Of a DNA stretch of 64,000 bases, positions 18,915-27,850 are shown in pieces. The notes under the pieces were generated by a model that had not been told where the DNA came from, did no database searches, and worked only from the letters and a program-made list of their open reading frames with translations. Source of the DNA: Bacteroidales bacterium (GTDB taxonomy: Bacteria > Bacteroidota > Bacteroidia > Bacteroidales > F082). The stretch is from the NCBI GenBank assembly GCA_900769945.1, contig CAAGIO010000022.1, positions 1 through 64,000 of the forward strand, given 5' to 3'. Made by a program: the position numbers and the translations under genes. Positions within the stretch are counted from its first letter, which is position 1; each line of letters opens with the position of its first letter.

Positions 18915-18922
18915 TATTTTTG
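18915..18922 (+). promoter_or_regulatory. -7 promoter box of the DPP III fusion gene
   Basis: TATTTTTG followed by CA, 25 bases before the ATG at 18948. Confidence 0.7.
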
Positions 18923-18947
18923 CAAAAAATGAAAAATAGAAATCATA

Positions 18948-21557
18948 ATGAAAAAACTAATTATGTGTTTAGGAATCGCAGGATTGCTAACTGCTTGTAC
19001 ACCAGATGGCAAGCAGCAATCCAACTCGCAGTCTGGCGAGTTTAAATACCTCGTTGATGAGTTCGCTGACCTGAAAATAATGCGTTATCAGGTTCCAGAA
19101 TGGGAGAATCTCTCTCTTCAGCAGAAGGAATACCTCTATTATCTGGGTGAGGCTGCGAAATGTGGCCGTGATATCATTTCAGACCAGTATTTTAAATATA
19201 ATCTCACTGTTCGTAAAACTATTGAGGCTATCCTTAACTCCTATCAAGGTGATAGGAACACCGCTGATTACCAGAACTTTGTCGTTTATGCGAAACGTGT
19301 GTTCTTTAGCAACGGCATCCATCACCACTATGCTGAGGATAAGTTTGTCCCGGAAATCTCAACAGATTATTTTGCTCAACTTGTAAAAGGCTCTGATGCC
19401 TCTCTCCTCCCTCTCTCAAAAGACGAGTCGGTTGATGAGTTCCTTAATTTTATCACACCTGTGATGTTCGACAAGGACCTCTACGCAGTGAGAAGAAGTG
19501 CTGAAGACGACATCATCAAGAATTCTTGCGTGAATTTCTATGAAGGTGACCTGACAAAGGGTGAGGTGGAGAAGTTTTATGACGCACAGCGTGTTCCTAA
19601 CGAGTCGTGCCCTGTCTCTTATGGCCTTAACTCTAAACTTGTGAAACGTAACGGCAAGGTCTTTGAAGAGACTTACAAGGTGGGCGGTCTCTACGGCGAG
19701 GCTATCGAACAAATCATCTATTGGCTTGAAAAAGCTAACGCTGTGGCTGAAAACGACATCCAGAGAAACTACACTAACCTCCTTATTAATTATTATAAGA
19801 CCGGCGACCTCAAGACTTGGGACGAATATAATATCGCTTGGGTTCAGGACTCAGTCTCTGTCGTCGATTTCGTGAACGGCTTCATCGAGGATTACGCTGA
19901 CCCGATGGGAATGAAGGCCACTTGGGAAAGTGTAGTGAACTTCAAAGATTTGGAGGCTACAAAACGTTCGGAACTCATCAGCTCAAACGCCCAGTGGTTC
20001 GAGGATAACTCTCCAATAGACCCTCGCTTTAAGAAGAAAGAGTGCAAAGGCGTTAGCGCGAAAGGTATCATTGTCACTACCCTCGGCGGTGACTGCTTCC
20101 CCGCTCCTCCTATCGGCATTAATCTCCCAAACGCTGACTGGATTCGCAAGGACTACGGCTCTAAATCTGTCACTATCACTAACCTGATGGAGGCTTATTC
20201 TAAAGCCGCTAACGAGTCACCTAAGAGCGCGCTATTTGAGTTCGCCTATTCTCAAGAGGAAATCGAACTTTGCAAAAAATATGGCGACATCGCTGACGTT
20301 CTTCATACCGACCTTCACGAGTGCCTCGGTCACGGATCGGGACAACTCCTCCCTTCAACACAGCCAAACGCGCTCAAGGAATATAACTCAGCCCTCGAAG
20401 AAGCTCGCGCTGACCTGTTCGGCCTTTATTATTGCGCCGACCCGAAAATGGTAGAACTCGGCATACTCCCAAATAATGAATGCTACAAGGCTGAATATTC
20501 AAGCTTTATTCGTAACGGCCTTATCGGTCAGCTCGCAAGAATCGAACTTGGAAAAAATATCACCGAGTCACACATGCAGGACCGCGCACTTATCAGCGCA
20601 TGGTGCTATGAGAATGGTAAGAAAGACAATGTCATAGAAAAGAAAGTGCGTGATGGAAAGACTTATTTCGTTATAAACGACTATGAGAAACTACGCACCT
20701 TGTTTGGCGAACTCCTCGCCGAGATTCAGAGAATAAAATCGGAAGGCGATTACGAAGCCGGTAAACTCTTGGTTGAGAAATATGCGGTGAAGATTGACCT
20801 CGACCTCCATAAGGAAGTGAAGGCTCGTTACGAGGCCCTCGGCATCAAACCTTACGGCGGATTCATCAACCCGGAGATTTTACCTGTAGAGAAGAATGGT
20901 AAAGTTGTTGATTATCAGATTACTTATCCTTCCGACTTCCTGCAGCAGCATCTTGATTATGGTAAGAAGTATAGCTTTGTGAAAGAACATCATAATGATG
21001 CCCCTGCCCATATCGTTGTAGATATGCTTTATGACTTTATCGATGGTACTCTCGCTTGCGGCAATGCTGAGAATGCTGTTCATGAGGTGGTGAAATATAT
21101 CAATGCTCACCCTGACCAGAAGGTTTATTATGTCACTGACGCTCATCCAGCAAACCACAGCTCCTTCAGCGATTTCGGCGGCATCTGGCCTGTACACTGT
21201 GTTGCCGGTACTCACGGCGGCGCTATCCATGAGGCCTTCTATACCGATGTCATCAACCCGGCAAACCGCCCTGACCCTAACACTAATATCTTCCGTAAAG
21301 GTTTTAAGCCTGATGAAGAACAGTACTCTGGCTTTGAGGCTGTCGGTGCCGACGGTAGGAAACTTAGCGAGGTCGCTGGTGAGAATCTCGTGATAAGCGG
21401 CATAGCAACGGAATATTGCGTGTATAACACCGTAAAGGAATTCTTTAACGCTAACCACAATATTGAACTCCTCGTGTCTGGTCTTGGATATGTCGATAAA
21501 GACGGTCATGTCAAAACCTTGAAGGAACTTGAGAAGATGGTTACCGTTGTGAAATAA
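18948..21557 (+). CDS. Lipoprotein fusion: dipeptidyl peptidase III (M49) + nicotinamidase
   Basis: An 869-aa exported protein. A lipobox (GLLTACTPD, C17) suggests lipid anchoring. Residues about 30-650 are a family M49 dipeptidyl peptidase: zinc motif H457-E-C-L-G-H462 (the HExxGH signature) and second motif E484-E-A-R-A-D489. Residues about 685-869 are a complete nicotinamidase/isochorismatase-fold domain: catalytic D692 (VVDM), K784 (FRKG) and C824 (TEYC), with likely metal ligands D731, H733 and H750 in DAHPANHSSF and WPVHCVAGT. Free-standing Bacteroidota DPP III is about 675 aa, so the second enzyme accounts for the extra length. There is no frameshift or internal stop. The protein would release N-terminal dipeptides and, if the second domain is active, convert nicotinamide to nicotinate outside the cytoplasm. 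Confidence 0.9.
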   Translation: MKKLIMCLGIAGLLTACTPDGKQQSNSQSGEFKYLVDEFADLKIMRYQVPEWENLSLQQKEYLYYLGEAAKCGRDIISDQYFKYNLTVRKTIEAILNSYQGDRNTADYQNFVVYAKRVFFSNGIHHHYAEDKFVPEISTDYFAQLVKGSDASLLPLSKDESVDEFLNFITPVMFDKDLYAVRRSAEDDIIKNSCVNFYEGDLTKGEVEKFYDAQRVPNESCPVSYGLNSKLVKRNGKVFEETYKVGGLYGEAIEQIIYWLEKANAVAENDIQRNYTNLLINYYKTGDLKTWDEYNIAWVQDSVSVVDFVNGFIEDYADPMGMKATWESVVNFKDLEATKRSELISSNAQWFEDNSPIDPRFKKKECKGVSAKGIIVTTLGGDCFPAPPIGINLPNADWIRKDYGSKSVTITNLMEAYSKAANESPKSALFEFAYSQEEIELCKKYGDIADVLHTDLHECLGHGSGQLLPSTQPNALKEYNSALEEARADLFGLYYCADPKMVELGILPNNECYKAEYSSFIRNGLIGQLARIELGKNITESHMQDRALISAWCYENGKKDNVIEKKVRDGKTYFVINDYEKLRTLFGELLAEIQRIKSEGDYEAGKLLVEKYAVKIDLDLHKEVKARYEALGIKPYGGFINPEILPVEKNGKVVDYQITYPSDFLQQHLDYGKKYSFVKEHHNDAPAHIVVDMLYDFIDGTLACGNAENAVHEVVKYINAHPDQKVYYVTDAHPANHSSFSDFGGIWPVHCVAGTHGGAIHEAFYTDVINPANRPDPNTNIFRKGFKPDEEQYSGFEAVGADGRKLSEVAGENLVISGIATEYCVYNTVKEFFNANHNIELLVSGLGYVDKDGHVKTLKELEKMVTVVK

Positions 21558-21572
21558 TATCTCGTATTATAT

Positions 21573-21608
21573 AATAAACCTGCCCGTGGTGTCATGGGCA
21601 GGTTTATT
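21573..21608 (+). terminator. Hairpin terminator after the DPP III fusion gene
   Basis: A perfect 13-bp stem (21573-21585 with 21596-21608) encloses a 10-base loop, 15 bases after the stop codon. The 3' arm ends in TTTATT. Confidence 0.85.
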
Positions 21609-21722
21609 ATTTGTACGAAAGACATACTGCCTATCTTGTAATGGTCTTGCGGAGGACAACAAAGAACAACAATTCATCACTCCATAATAATGGTTGTCCC
21701 AAGTTGTCCTGCGTTGTCGTCA

Positions 21723-21752
21723 TAAAAAAGAGATGGCTTAAGTGTCATCTCT
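21723..21752 (-). terminator. Hairpin terminator of the TPR-popT-aroE-tex-OMP group
   Basis: On the minus strand, AGAGATG (21752-21746) pairs with CATCTCT (21735-21729) and is followed by a run of T (21728-21724), just after the end of the outer-membrane barrel gene. Confidence 0.8.
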
Positions 21753-21763
21753 CTTATTTTCAA

Positions 21764-22561
21764 TTATTTGTTTCTTCTTTCCTCACGCTGTTGCTTTCGT
21801 TTTAGCTTCTTTATCTGTTTCTCTACCTCCATGTCGTGGAACTTTGGATTGTCTCCAGTGTATCTGTATTCCTCACGCACCAAATCTTCAAGCCTCTCGT
21901 TGAAAACGTATGTCAGCCTGAATGTAAACAGATTGTTGTACTGTTTTTTCTCTCCAAGAGAGTTGCCCTGTAAATCGAAATACTCCCGTGTCCTGATGGG
22001 GTTCATCGAGTAAGAATATCTGAATCCAAGTTTTAACCTCTTGTACACCCTAATCTTCACGTCAGCAAGAATGTTATATTCGTTCTGGTTGAACTCTCCC
22101 GAACTGGCGGTGACATTGGTCGGCATACCGTGTTCATATTCTTTTACTTTCATTAGTCTGGCGTATGACACTCCCACACCGGCGGAGGCGAATTTCTTGT
22201 CGGTGAAATAAATCATGAATGGAACCTCGCCGTAGTTCATGCTTAAGTCGTATTCTCCGGTAAGGATGTTGCCGTCCTCATCGACAACGCCGTCCTTGTA
22301 CTTTACGCCTTGCTTTGAGCCTTTCTGGTTGAAGACAATCTCAAGCGAGAGGTCAAGTGAGAAGTTTTTCTTTTTCCATACAGGTGTTATTACTCCTAAT
22401 CCGACGTTGATTCCGGGTTTGAAATATCCCATTATCATGTCTCCGTCAACTTGACAGATGTTTGTTCCAATAAAGGCCTCGCCGAGGAAAACCTGTGCCC
22501 TCGTGTTACTAACACTGACTAATGTGAATGCTATGGCGAGAATAGAGATGATTTTTTTCAT
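21764..22561 (-). CDS. Outer-membrane beta-barrel protein (PorT-like fold)
   Basis: A 265-aa exported protein. The signal peptide MKKIISILAIAFTLVSVSNTRAQ is followed by alternating amphipathic strands ending in aromatic residues (for example FSLDLSLEIVFNQKG, LKLGFRYSYSMNP, LFTFRLTYVF), typical of an 8-10-stranded barrel of the OMP_b-brl type. A highly charged 40-residue tail rich in K, R, E and Q follows the last strand (KKLKRKQQREERR); it would lie in the periplasm and is unusual. It sits 27 bases after tex and probably shares its operon. No specific function is assignable. Confidence 0.8.
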   Translation of the reverse strand: MKKIISILAIAFTLVSVSNTRAQVFLGEAFIGTNICQVDGDMIMGYFKPGINVGLGVITPVWKKKNFSLDLSLEIVFNQKGSKQGVKYKDGVVDEDGNILTGEYDLSMNYGEVPFMIYFTDKKFASAGVGVSYARLMKVKEYEHGMPTNVTASSGEFNQNEYNILADVKIRVYKRLKLGFRYSYSMNPIRTREYFDLQGNSLGEKKQYNNLFTFRLTYVFNERLEDLVREEYRYTGDNPKFHDMEVEKQIKKLKRKQQREERRNK

Positions 22562-22588
22562 GTCTTATTAAACGTTTGAAATACATAA

Positions 22589-24718
22589 TTATTTCATGCT
22601 GAGACTGATTCTTTTTCTTGGGATATCGATGTCGGTCACAGTGACTTTCACTTTCTGGTTAATCTTCACAACTTGGTTAGGGTCGGAGATGTAGTTGTTC
22701 GACATCTGGCTGATATGAACGAGTCCGTCTTGATGTACGCCTATGTCAACGAAACAGCCGAATGCAGTGATGTTTGTCACGACACCGACGAGCTTCATGC
22801 CTTGCCGCAGGTCGTTGATAGTGCGTATGTTCTTGTCGAACTCCAGCACTTCGAATGCCTTACGTGGGTCTCGTCCCGGCTTTTTCAGCTCCTCAATAAT
22901 GTCATTTATCGTCTCAAGGCCGAAGTCTTTTTCGATAAAGTCTTTGGGTGATAATTTCTCAATAAGCTCATTGTTTCCAATTAGTTCGTTTAAGGAGACG
23001 CCAAGATGCTTTGCCATCTTCTCGACGATATGGTAGCTTTCAGGGTGCACTGCGCTGGAGTCGAGAGGTTGTTTTGCGTCATGTATTCTGAGGAATCCTG
23101 CGCATTGCTGAAAGGCCTTGTTTCCAAGACGTGGCACGTCGAGGAGCTGTTTACGGCTTGAGAACCCGCCGTTGTCGTTGCGGTATTTCACTATGGAGCC
23201 AGCCAATTGGGGGCCGATGCCGCTGACGTATGAGAGCAGTTGTTCGCTTGCGGTGTTTAGCTCTACTCCTACGGCGTTAACGCAGCTTTCTACCACGGTG
23301 TTCAGCTCGTCACATAGCATCTTTTGGTTCACGTCGTGCTGGTATTGTCCGACACCTATCGACTTCGGGTCTATCTTGACGAGCTCGGCGAGAGGGTCCA
23401 TGAGGCGGCGGCCGATGCTTACCGCACCTCTCACCGTGATGTCGTAGTCGGGGAACTCTTCCCTTGCCACCTTGCTTGCGGAATATACTGATGCACCGCT
23501 CTCGTTGACCATGACGGCGGTGATGTCTCTGTCGAAGCGTATGGTCCTGATGAAGTCCTCGGTCTCTCTTCCGGCGGTGCCGTTGCCAATGGCAATGACC
23601 TCGACCTTATATGCCTGCACAAGGTTACGAATCTTTGCGGCGGCTTTGTGTGTCTCGCATTGCGGTGGGTGAGGGTAGATGGTCTCGTTATGGAGTAATG
23701 CTCCGTATTCGTTCAGAATCACCACCTTACATCCTGTTCGGAAGCCGGGGTCCAAGGCTAACACGCGTCTCTGACCTAAGGGTGCCGCCAACAGCAGCTG
23801 CCTCAGGTTTTCTGCAAAGACCTTTACCGCTACCTCGTCCGCCCTCTCTTTATAGAATGCCCGCATTTCCGTCTCAAGCGATGGCTCGATGAGGCGTTTC
23901 CATGAGTCATCGATGGAGTCCTGCACAAGGTCGGTGCTGCTGTTGTCGTTCTTTAAAAAGATATTGTCGAGAACGCCAAGAGCATCGTCGTCGTTTATGC
24001 TGATTTTTACTTTTAATATTCCTTCCTCCTCCGCCCTAAACAACGCGAGGATCCTGTGGGAAGGCGACTTTGACAACGGCTCGCTGAAGTCGAAATATTG
24101 CTTGTATGTCTGTCCTTCCGTCTCCTTGCCCTTAACAACAGACGACCTGATGACGCCTTCCTTGTGGTAAATCTTCCTTATCTTGTTGCGTCCGTCGATG
24201 CTTTCTGACACTGTCTCTGCAATGATGTCGCACGCTCCCTTGATGGCTTCTTCCTCGGTGTTGACGCCTTTCTCGCTATTGATAAACTGCTTTGCTAACG
24301 CGGCAGTGTCGTCTTTGTCTTGCGTTAATATCATCTTTGCAAGTGGCTCAAGGCCTTTCTGTCTTGCTATCTCGGCCTTCGTCCTCCTTTTTGGCTTGAA
24401 GGGCATATATATGTCCTCTACGTCTTGAAGTGTCTTGGCGTCGGCAATCAGCTTCTCTATCGTTGCGTCGAGTTTTCCTTGGTCTGAAATAGACTTCATG
24501 ACAAATTCCTTGCGCTTGTCGAGCTCCTCTATCTGTTCGAGACGCTTCTTGATTTCAGCAATGGTCTCCTCGTTCATTGTGTTCGTCATCTCCTTGCGAT
24601 AACGCGCGATGAAAGGGATTGTCGCACCCTCGTCAAGAAGGTTGTAAACATTTGTCGCAACAGTGTTCGAGATGTTGAACTCCTTGGAAATTATATTAAT
24701 ATGTTCAGTTTTTGCCAT
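22589..24718 (-). CDS. tex: Tex-type RNA-binding transcription accessory protein
   Basis: A 709-aa cytosolic protein. Domains in order are: N-terminal helical region; YqgF-like RNase H-fold domain (about 310-440, with RVLALDPGFRTGCKVVILN); helix-hairpin-helix repeats (about 480-550, with LSYVSGIGPQLAGSIVKYR); and a C-terminal S1 RNA-binding domain (about 635-707, with AFGCFVDIGVHQDGLVHISQM). Tex/YhgF proteins bind RNA and influence transcription; the mechanism varies between species. I start at ATG 24718, 8 bases after aroE; the upstream ATG at 24754 would overlap aroE by 28 bases. Confidence 0.94.
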   Translation of the reverse strand: MAKTEHINIISKEFNISNTVATNVYNLLDEGATIPFIARYRKEMTNTMNEETIAEIKKRLEQIEELDKRKEFVMKSISDQGKLDATIEKLIADAKTLQDVEDIYMPFKPKRRTKAEIARQKGLEPLAKMILTQDKDDTAALAKQFINSEKGVNTEEEAIKGACDIIAETVSESIDGRNKIRKIYHKEGVIRSSVVKGKETEGQTYKQYFDFSEPLSKSPSHRILALFRAEEEGILKVKISINDDDALGVLDNIFLKNDNSSTDLVQDSIDDSWKRLIEPSLETEMRAFYKERADEVAVKVFAENLRQLLLAAPLGQRRVLALDPGFRTGCKVVILNEYGALLHNETIYPHPPQCETHKAAAKIRNLVQAYKVEVIAIGNGTAGRETEDFIRTIRFDRDITAVMVNESGASVYSASKVAREEFPDYDITVRGAVSIGRRLMDPLAELVKIDPKSIGVGQYQHDVNQKMLCDELNTVVESCVNAVGVELNTASEQLLSYVSGIGPQLAGSIVKYRNDNGGFSSRKQLLDVPRLGNKAFQQCAGFLRIHDAKQPLDSSAVHPESYHIVEKMAKHLGVSLNELIGNNELIEKLSPKDFIEKDFGLETINDIIEELKKPGRDPRKAFEVLEFDKNIRTINDLRQGMKLVGVVTNITAFGCFVDIGVHQDGLVHISQMSNNYISDPNQVVKINQKVKVTVTDIDIPRKRISLSMK

Positions 24719-24726
24719 GTTGATAT

Positions 24727-25455
24727 TTATTTGTTGTCGCACCATATTCTCCATGCTTCTTCTGCTTGGTCGTGCAACATTTTTAGTCCGTTGAATGCTG
24801 TGGCACCATGTTTACGTGCCTCCCTCATGAATGATGTCACATCTGGATTATATATCAGGTCGATGAAGACGTTTGTCGCATTCGCTGTCTCGTATGGAAG
24901 CTCAATAACCCCTTCAATATCAGGATACATTCCAACTGGTGTCGCATTGATGACCAACTCATTGTCGTGAAAGCCTTCCTTCATAATACGTTGGTAGGAG
25001 CCGTTGCTGCGCGAGAGTATCTCTGTTGGGATGTTGTTCTTGTCTAATACGTAGCTTACTGATCTTGACGCCCCTCCTGTCCCGCATAATATTGCCTTTG
25101 AGATATGCCTGCCCTGTATTGATTCGGAAAGAAGTGATTGGAACCCAACGATATCCGAGTTGTACCCGTACATCTTACCGCCTTCACCTATTTTTACAAC
25201 ATTAACCGCCTTTATCTCTTTTGCTACTGGGTCGATGTTTGATAAGTATTTGATAATCTTATATTTGTAAGGATGCGTGACGGTGAACCCTACCATGCCT
25301 TTATGTCTTGACAACACTTCTTCTAATTGGTTGATGTCTTCAATGTCAAGGTTGATGAAGGCGCAGTCTAAATCAGCTGATTTGAATTTATTTTCAAAAT
25401 AATCTTTCGAGAAGGAATGCCCTAAAGGGTGTCCGACGAGTCCGAATATTTTCAT
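24727..25455 (-). CDS. aroE: Shikimate dehydrogenase
   Basis: A 242-aa NADPH-dependent enzyme that reduces 3-dehydroshikimate to shikimate in chorismate synthesis. Recognisable motifs are GHPLGHSFSKDYF at the N-terminus (substrate serines), the catalytic lysine in VTHPYKYK, the aspartate in GYNSDIVGF, and the nucleotide-binding loop ILCGTGGASRSV. The sequence is the short form usual in Bacteroidota. A second shikimate gene, aroK, is about 20 kb away on the other strand. It is 4 bases after popT and just before tex. Confidence 0.95.
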   Translation of the reverse strand: MKIFGLVGHPLGHSFSKDYFENKFKSADLDCAFINLDIEDINQLEEVLSRHKGMVGFTVTHPYKYKIIKYLSNIDPVAKEIKAVNVVKIGEGGKMYGYNSDIVGFQSLLSESIQGRHISKAILCGTGGASRSVSYVLDKNNIPTEILSRSNGSYQRIMKEGFHDNELVINATPVGMYPDIEGVIELPYETANATNVFIDLIYNPDVTSFMREARKHGATAFNGLKMLHDQAEEAWRIWCDNK

Positions 25456-25459
25456 GGTG

Positions 25460-26350
25460 TCATTTTTTGCTGTTGGCGAGCCTCTCTGTTAAGATGATAA
25501 TTGACGCGCCAAAGATGATAATCACTAAGGCAATGGCGAAATGGAGGTCAATATTTGGGAAAAGGTATTGGTATCCAACCACTTTATCGGTGCCTTCCAT
25601 CAGTATTTCGTTTTTCCAAGGCCAGATTATCGGCATGGAGCCGAGGATAAACCCTGTTAGGAGCGAGATGGTCAGGTCCCTGTATTTTTTGTATATCCAC
25701 GAGAGGATGTGCGCGAAGGCGAGTATTCCTGCCACGCCGCCGATGGCTACAGGGATGAGAATAGAGAGGTCGAGGTTGTTTACTGCTTGAATCATAATGA
25801 GTTGGTAGTTGCCCATGAGCACGAGGACAAACGAGCCGGAGAGTCCGGGAAGAATCATTGAGCATGTGGCAACAGCGCCGCAAATCAAGAGGTAGATAAA
25901 GTTGTCGTTTTCCTTTGCCGGGGTGCCGAAAGCGATGTATGCCGCAATGCCTGTACCAATGACAAATGCCACTATCGTCTTCCAGCTCCATTTCTCAATG
26001 GTTTTCCCAACATAATAGATGGAGGTGAGTATCATTCCGAAGAAAAAAGACCAGAGATAGACTGGGTAGTTTGCGAATAGGAAGTCGAAAATCTTTGCGA
26101 TGGAGAAAATAGCGACGATGACGCCGAGGCCTACGGAGCAGAGGAAGGCGAGGTCGGTGTGTCGTGCGAAATCCTTGAACTTTCCGCTGAAGAGAAGCTT
26201 CACCGCGGTGATGTTGAACGATTTCAAGGCGTTGATAAGTCTCTCGAAAATTCCTGTGATGAGGGCTATAGTGCCGCCTGACACACCCGGTATCACGTTG
26301 GCGGAGCCTATCCCAATGCCCTTGAAGAAGTTTGCGATATGTTGTTTCAT
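25460..26350 (-). CDS. popT: DUF368 membrane protein, predicted undecaprenyl-phosphate translocase (PopT)
   Basis: A 296-aa polytopic membrane protein with about eight to ten hydrophobic helices. The N-terminal motif GIGSANVIPGVSGGTIALITG and its internal echo MILPGLSGSFVLVLMG are the DUF368 signature repeats. Members of this family (PopT) have been reported to recycle undecaprenyl phosphate across the cytoplasmic membrane for wall and glycan synthesis. I start at ATG 26350 (MKQHIANFFKG), 1 base after the upstream stop (TAATATG). A longer frame to 26434 would overlap the TPR gene by 83 bases and add a non-membrane basic stretch. Confidence 0.9.
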   Translation of the reverse strand: MKQHIANFFKGIGIGSANVIPGVSGGTIALITGIFERLINALKSFNITAVKLLFSGKFKDFARHTDLAFLCSVGLGVIVAIFSIAKIFDFLFANYPVYLWSFFFGMILTSIYYVGKTIEKWSWKTIVAFVIGTGIAAYIAFGTPAKENDNFIYLLICGAVATCSMILPGLSGSFVLVLMGNYQLIMIQAVNNLDLSILIPVAIGGVAGILAFAHILSWIYKKYRDLTISLLTGFILGSMPIIWPWKNEILMEGTDKVVGYQYLFPNIDLHFAIALVIIIFGASIIILTERLANSKK

Positions 26351-26351
26351 A

Positions 26352-27788
26352 TTAACTGTTTTTACTCTTATTCTTAACCCTATATTCTTCAATGAGGTCC
26401 ATGACCGCCTGGTTGGTGGTAAGGTTTTCCGCATCGAAATTTAAAAACTCAATATGACCATTGTAATCCAAGTCGAGAGCCATCTCTAATGTCAGCAGCG
26501 CTGACTCCGTCTGGTCTTGCACGAGGTATAGGAAGGTCTTACGGTAGAGCAGTGAGGGCTGGTTCCCAACGAACGCTAAGCCTTTGTCGATAGCCTCCAT
26601 CGCACGCTCCCCGTCGTCTTTCAAGACGTAGCACTCCATAAGCGAGATATATGCGTTCTCATCGTATGGGTTTATCTCTATGATCTCCTTCACATACTTC
26701 AACGCATTGTCATATTCGCCTAATTTATTGTATTCGTCAACGATAACGAAAAGATAATCAGTGTTGTAAGGTAATAATGTGTGGGCGTGTTTCAGGAATT
26801 TTATTGCTGAACGAGGGTTGTTCTGCTCGCTAAGGGTGAATCCTATCCCAGCGTATGCCTCCGGCAGGTTGTCGTCTAACTTAATGGCGTTCTTGAAGAT
26901 GCTTATTGCTGTCGATGTGTTGCCGAGCTTTGAATGCGCCTCTCCGTAAAGACATTGCAGCAATGCTGATTCAACGTTGTACCTCATGGCTTCCTCCACC
27001 GTCTCGATGGTGTCTTTGAAACGTCCTAACTCATTGAACGCCGTGGTGATGTCGATGTAGGCTCTCTTGTTGTGAGGGTCAATGGCGAGCGCGTATTCGT
27101 ATGTGTCGATGGCCTCCTCAAGCTCCCCCATGCGCACATGGCAACTCGCTAATGCAACCCATGCCGGAACAGAATACGGGTTCTTGTCTGTCTCACTCTT
27201 GAAGAAATCGACAGCCTCGCCCATCTTGTTAAGCATTGAGTAACAGTTGCGTATCTCGAAGTACTGGCTGTCTAAGTCAATGTCTCTGTTGAGTCCTTTT
27301 ATAAAGAATTTAAGGGCGTTCTCTATCTCACCAAGGTTCTCGTATTCTATTGCTATCGAGTTGAAGATGTCTTCGCAGTCGGTGAAATCCAAAGCCTTGG
27401 CGGCTTTCATGTACGCCTTTATCGCCTTCTTCGACTGCCCTAACTCCGAATAGCAAGAGCCGGCAGTGATGTTGTAGTCGGCGTCTTCTTTATCCACAAT
27501 CGACGAGTTGACAAGTATGTTGAGAGCCTCCTCCGCATGTGAGTTCGCAAGGAGCTGCTTCGCTCTGATAATCTGTATGATAGGGCTGTCGGGATGATAT
27601 GCTATTGCAATATCTGCTGCAATATTTACTTTCTTAATGTTGTTGATTTGGAGGTAATGCTCCATTATGACATTCAATTCGTCGGCATCAAAATAGTATG
27701 ACTGGTTATGTTCCACCATGCTCTCGAAACGCTTAACCAGCTCATCTACATTGAAATCGTCATCCATGAAGTCGTCAGAAAAACTCAT
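26352..27788 (-). CDS. Tetratricopeptide-repeat protein
   Basis: A 478-aa soluble protein made almost entirely of TPR helices (from about residue 40 to 460), with typical A/Y/G positions such as AWVALASCHVRMGELEEAIDTYEYALAIDPHN. It has no signal peptide and an acidic N-terminus (MSFSDDFMDDDFNVDE). It should act as a cytosolic scaffold; no partner is evident. Proteins of this type recur in Bacteroidota as first gene before housekeeping genes. Here it heads the leftward group with popT, aroE and tex. It has its own -7 box, divergent from that of glmM. Confidence 0.9.
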   Translation of the reverse strand: MSFSDDFMDDDFNVDELVKRFESMVEHNQSYYFDADELNVIMEHYLQINNIKKVNIAADIAIAYHPDSPIIQIIRAKQLLANSHAEEALNILVNSSIVDKEDADYNITAGSCYSELGQSKKAIKAYMKAAKALDFTDCEDIFNSIAIEYENLGEIENALKFFIKGLNRDIDLDSQYFEIRNCYSMLNKMGEAVDFFKSETDKNPYSVPAWVALASCHVRMGELEEAIDTYEYALAIDPHNKRAYIDITTAFNELGRFKDTIETVEEAMRYNVESALLQCLYGEAHSKLGNTSTAISIFKNAIKLDDNLPEAYAGIGFTLSEQNNPRSAIKFLKHAHTLLPYNTDYLFVIVDEYNKLGEYDNALKYVKEIIEINPYDENAYISLMECYVLKDDGERAMEAIDKGLAFVGNQPSLLYRKTFLYLVQDQTESALLTLEMALDLDYNGHIEFLNFDAENLTTNQAVMDLIEEYRVKNKSKNS

Positions 27789-27804
27789 TTCCTATATTTT
27801 TTTG

Positions 27805-27812
27805 CAAAAGTA
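27805..27812 (-). promoter_or_regulatory. -7 promoter box of the TPR-popT-aroE-tex group
   Basis: Minus-strand TACTTTTG followed by CA, 16 bases before the ATG at 27788. A minus-strand TTTG at 27838-27835 is a possible -33 element. It overlaps the divergent glmM promoter. Confidence 0.7.
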
Positions 27813-27824
27813 TAAAAATTTTTA

Positions 27825-27832
27825 TAATTTTG
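27825..27832 (+). promoter_or_regulatory. -7 promoter box of glmM
   Basis: TAATTTTG followed by CA. TTTG at 27801-27804 lies 20 bases upstream, a good spacing for the Bacteroidota -33 element. This is the most complete promoter in the window; it overlaps the divergent TPR-gene promoter. Confidence 0.75.
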
Positions 27833-27850
27833 CACAAAATATAATACACT

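Noticed and set aside
20320..20880. Possible assembly join between the peptidase and nicotinamidase halves
   Set aside because: No frameshift, stop, repeat or change of base composition is visible at the joint (about 20900-21000). Read-level evidence would be needed to raise this again.
20880..21509. A 209-codon frame on the minus strand under the DPP III fusion
   Set aside because: The plus strand keeps every nicotinamidase motif over this stretch; the antisense product matches nothing I recognise and has no promoter.
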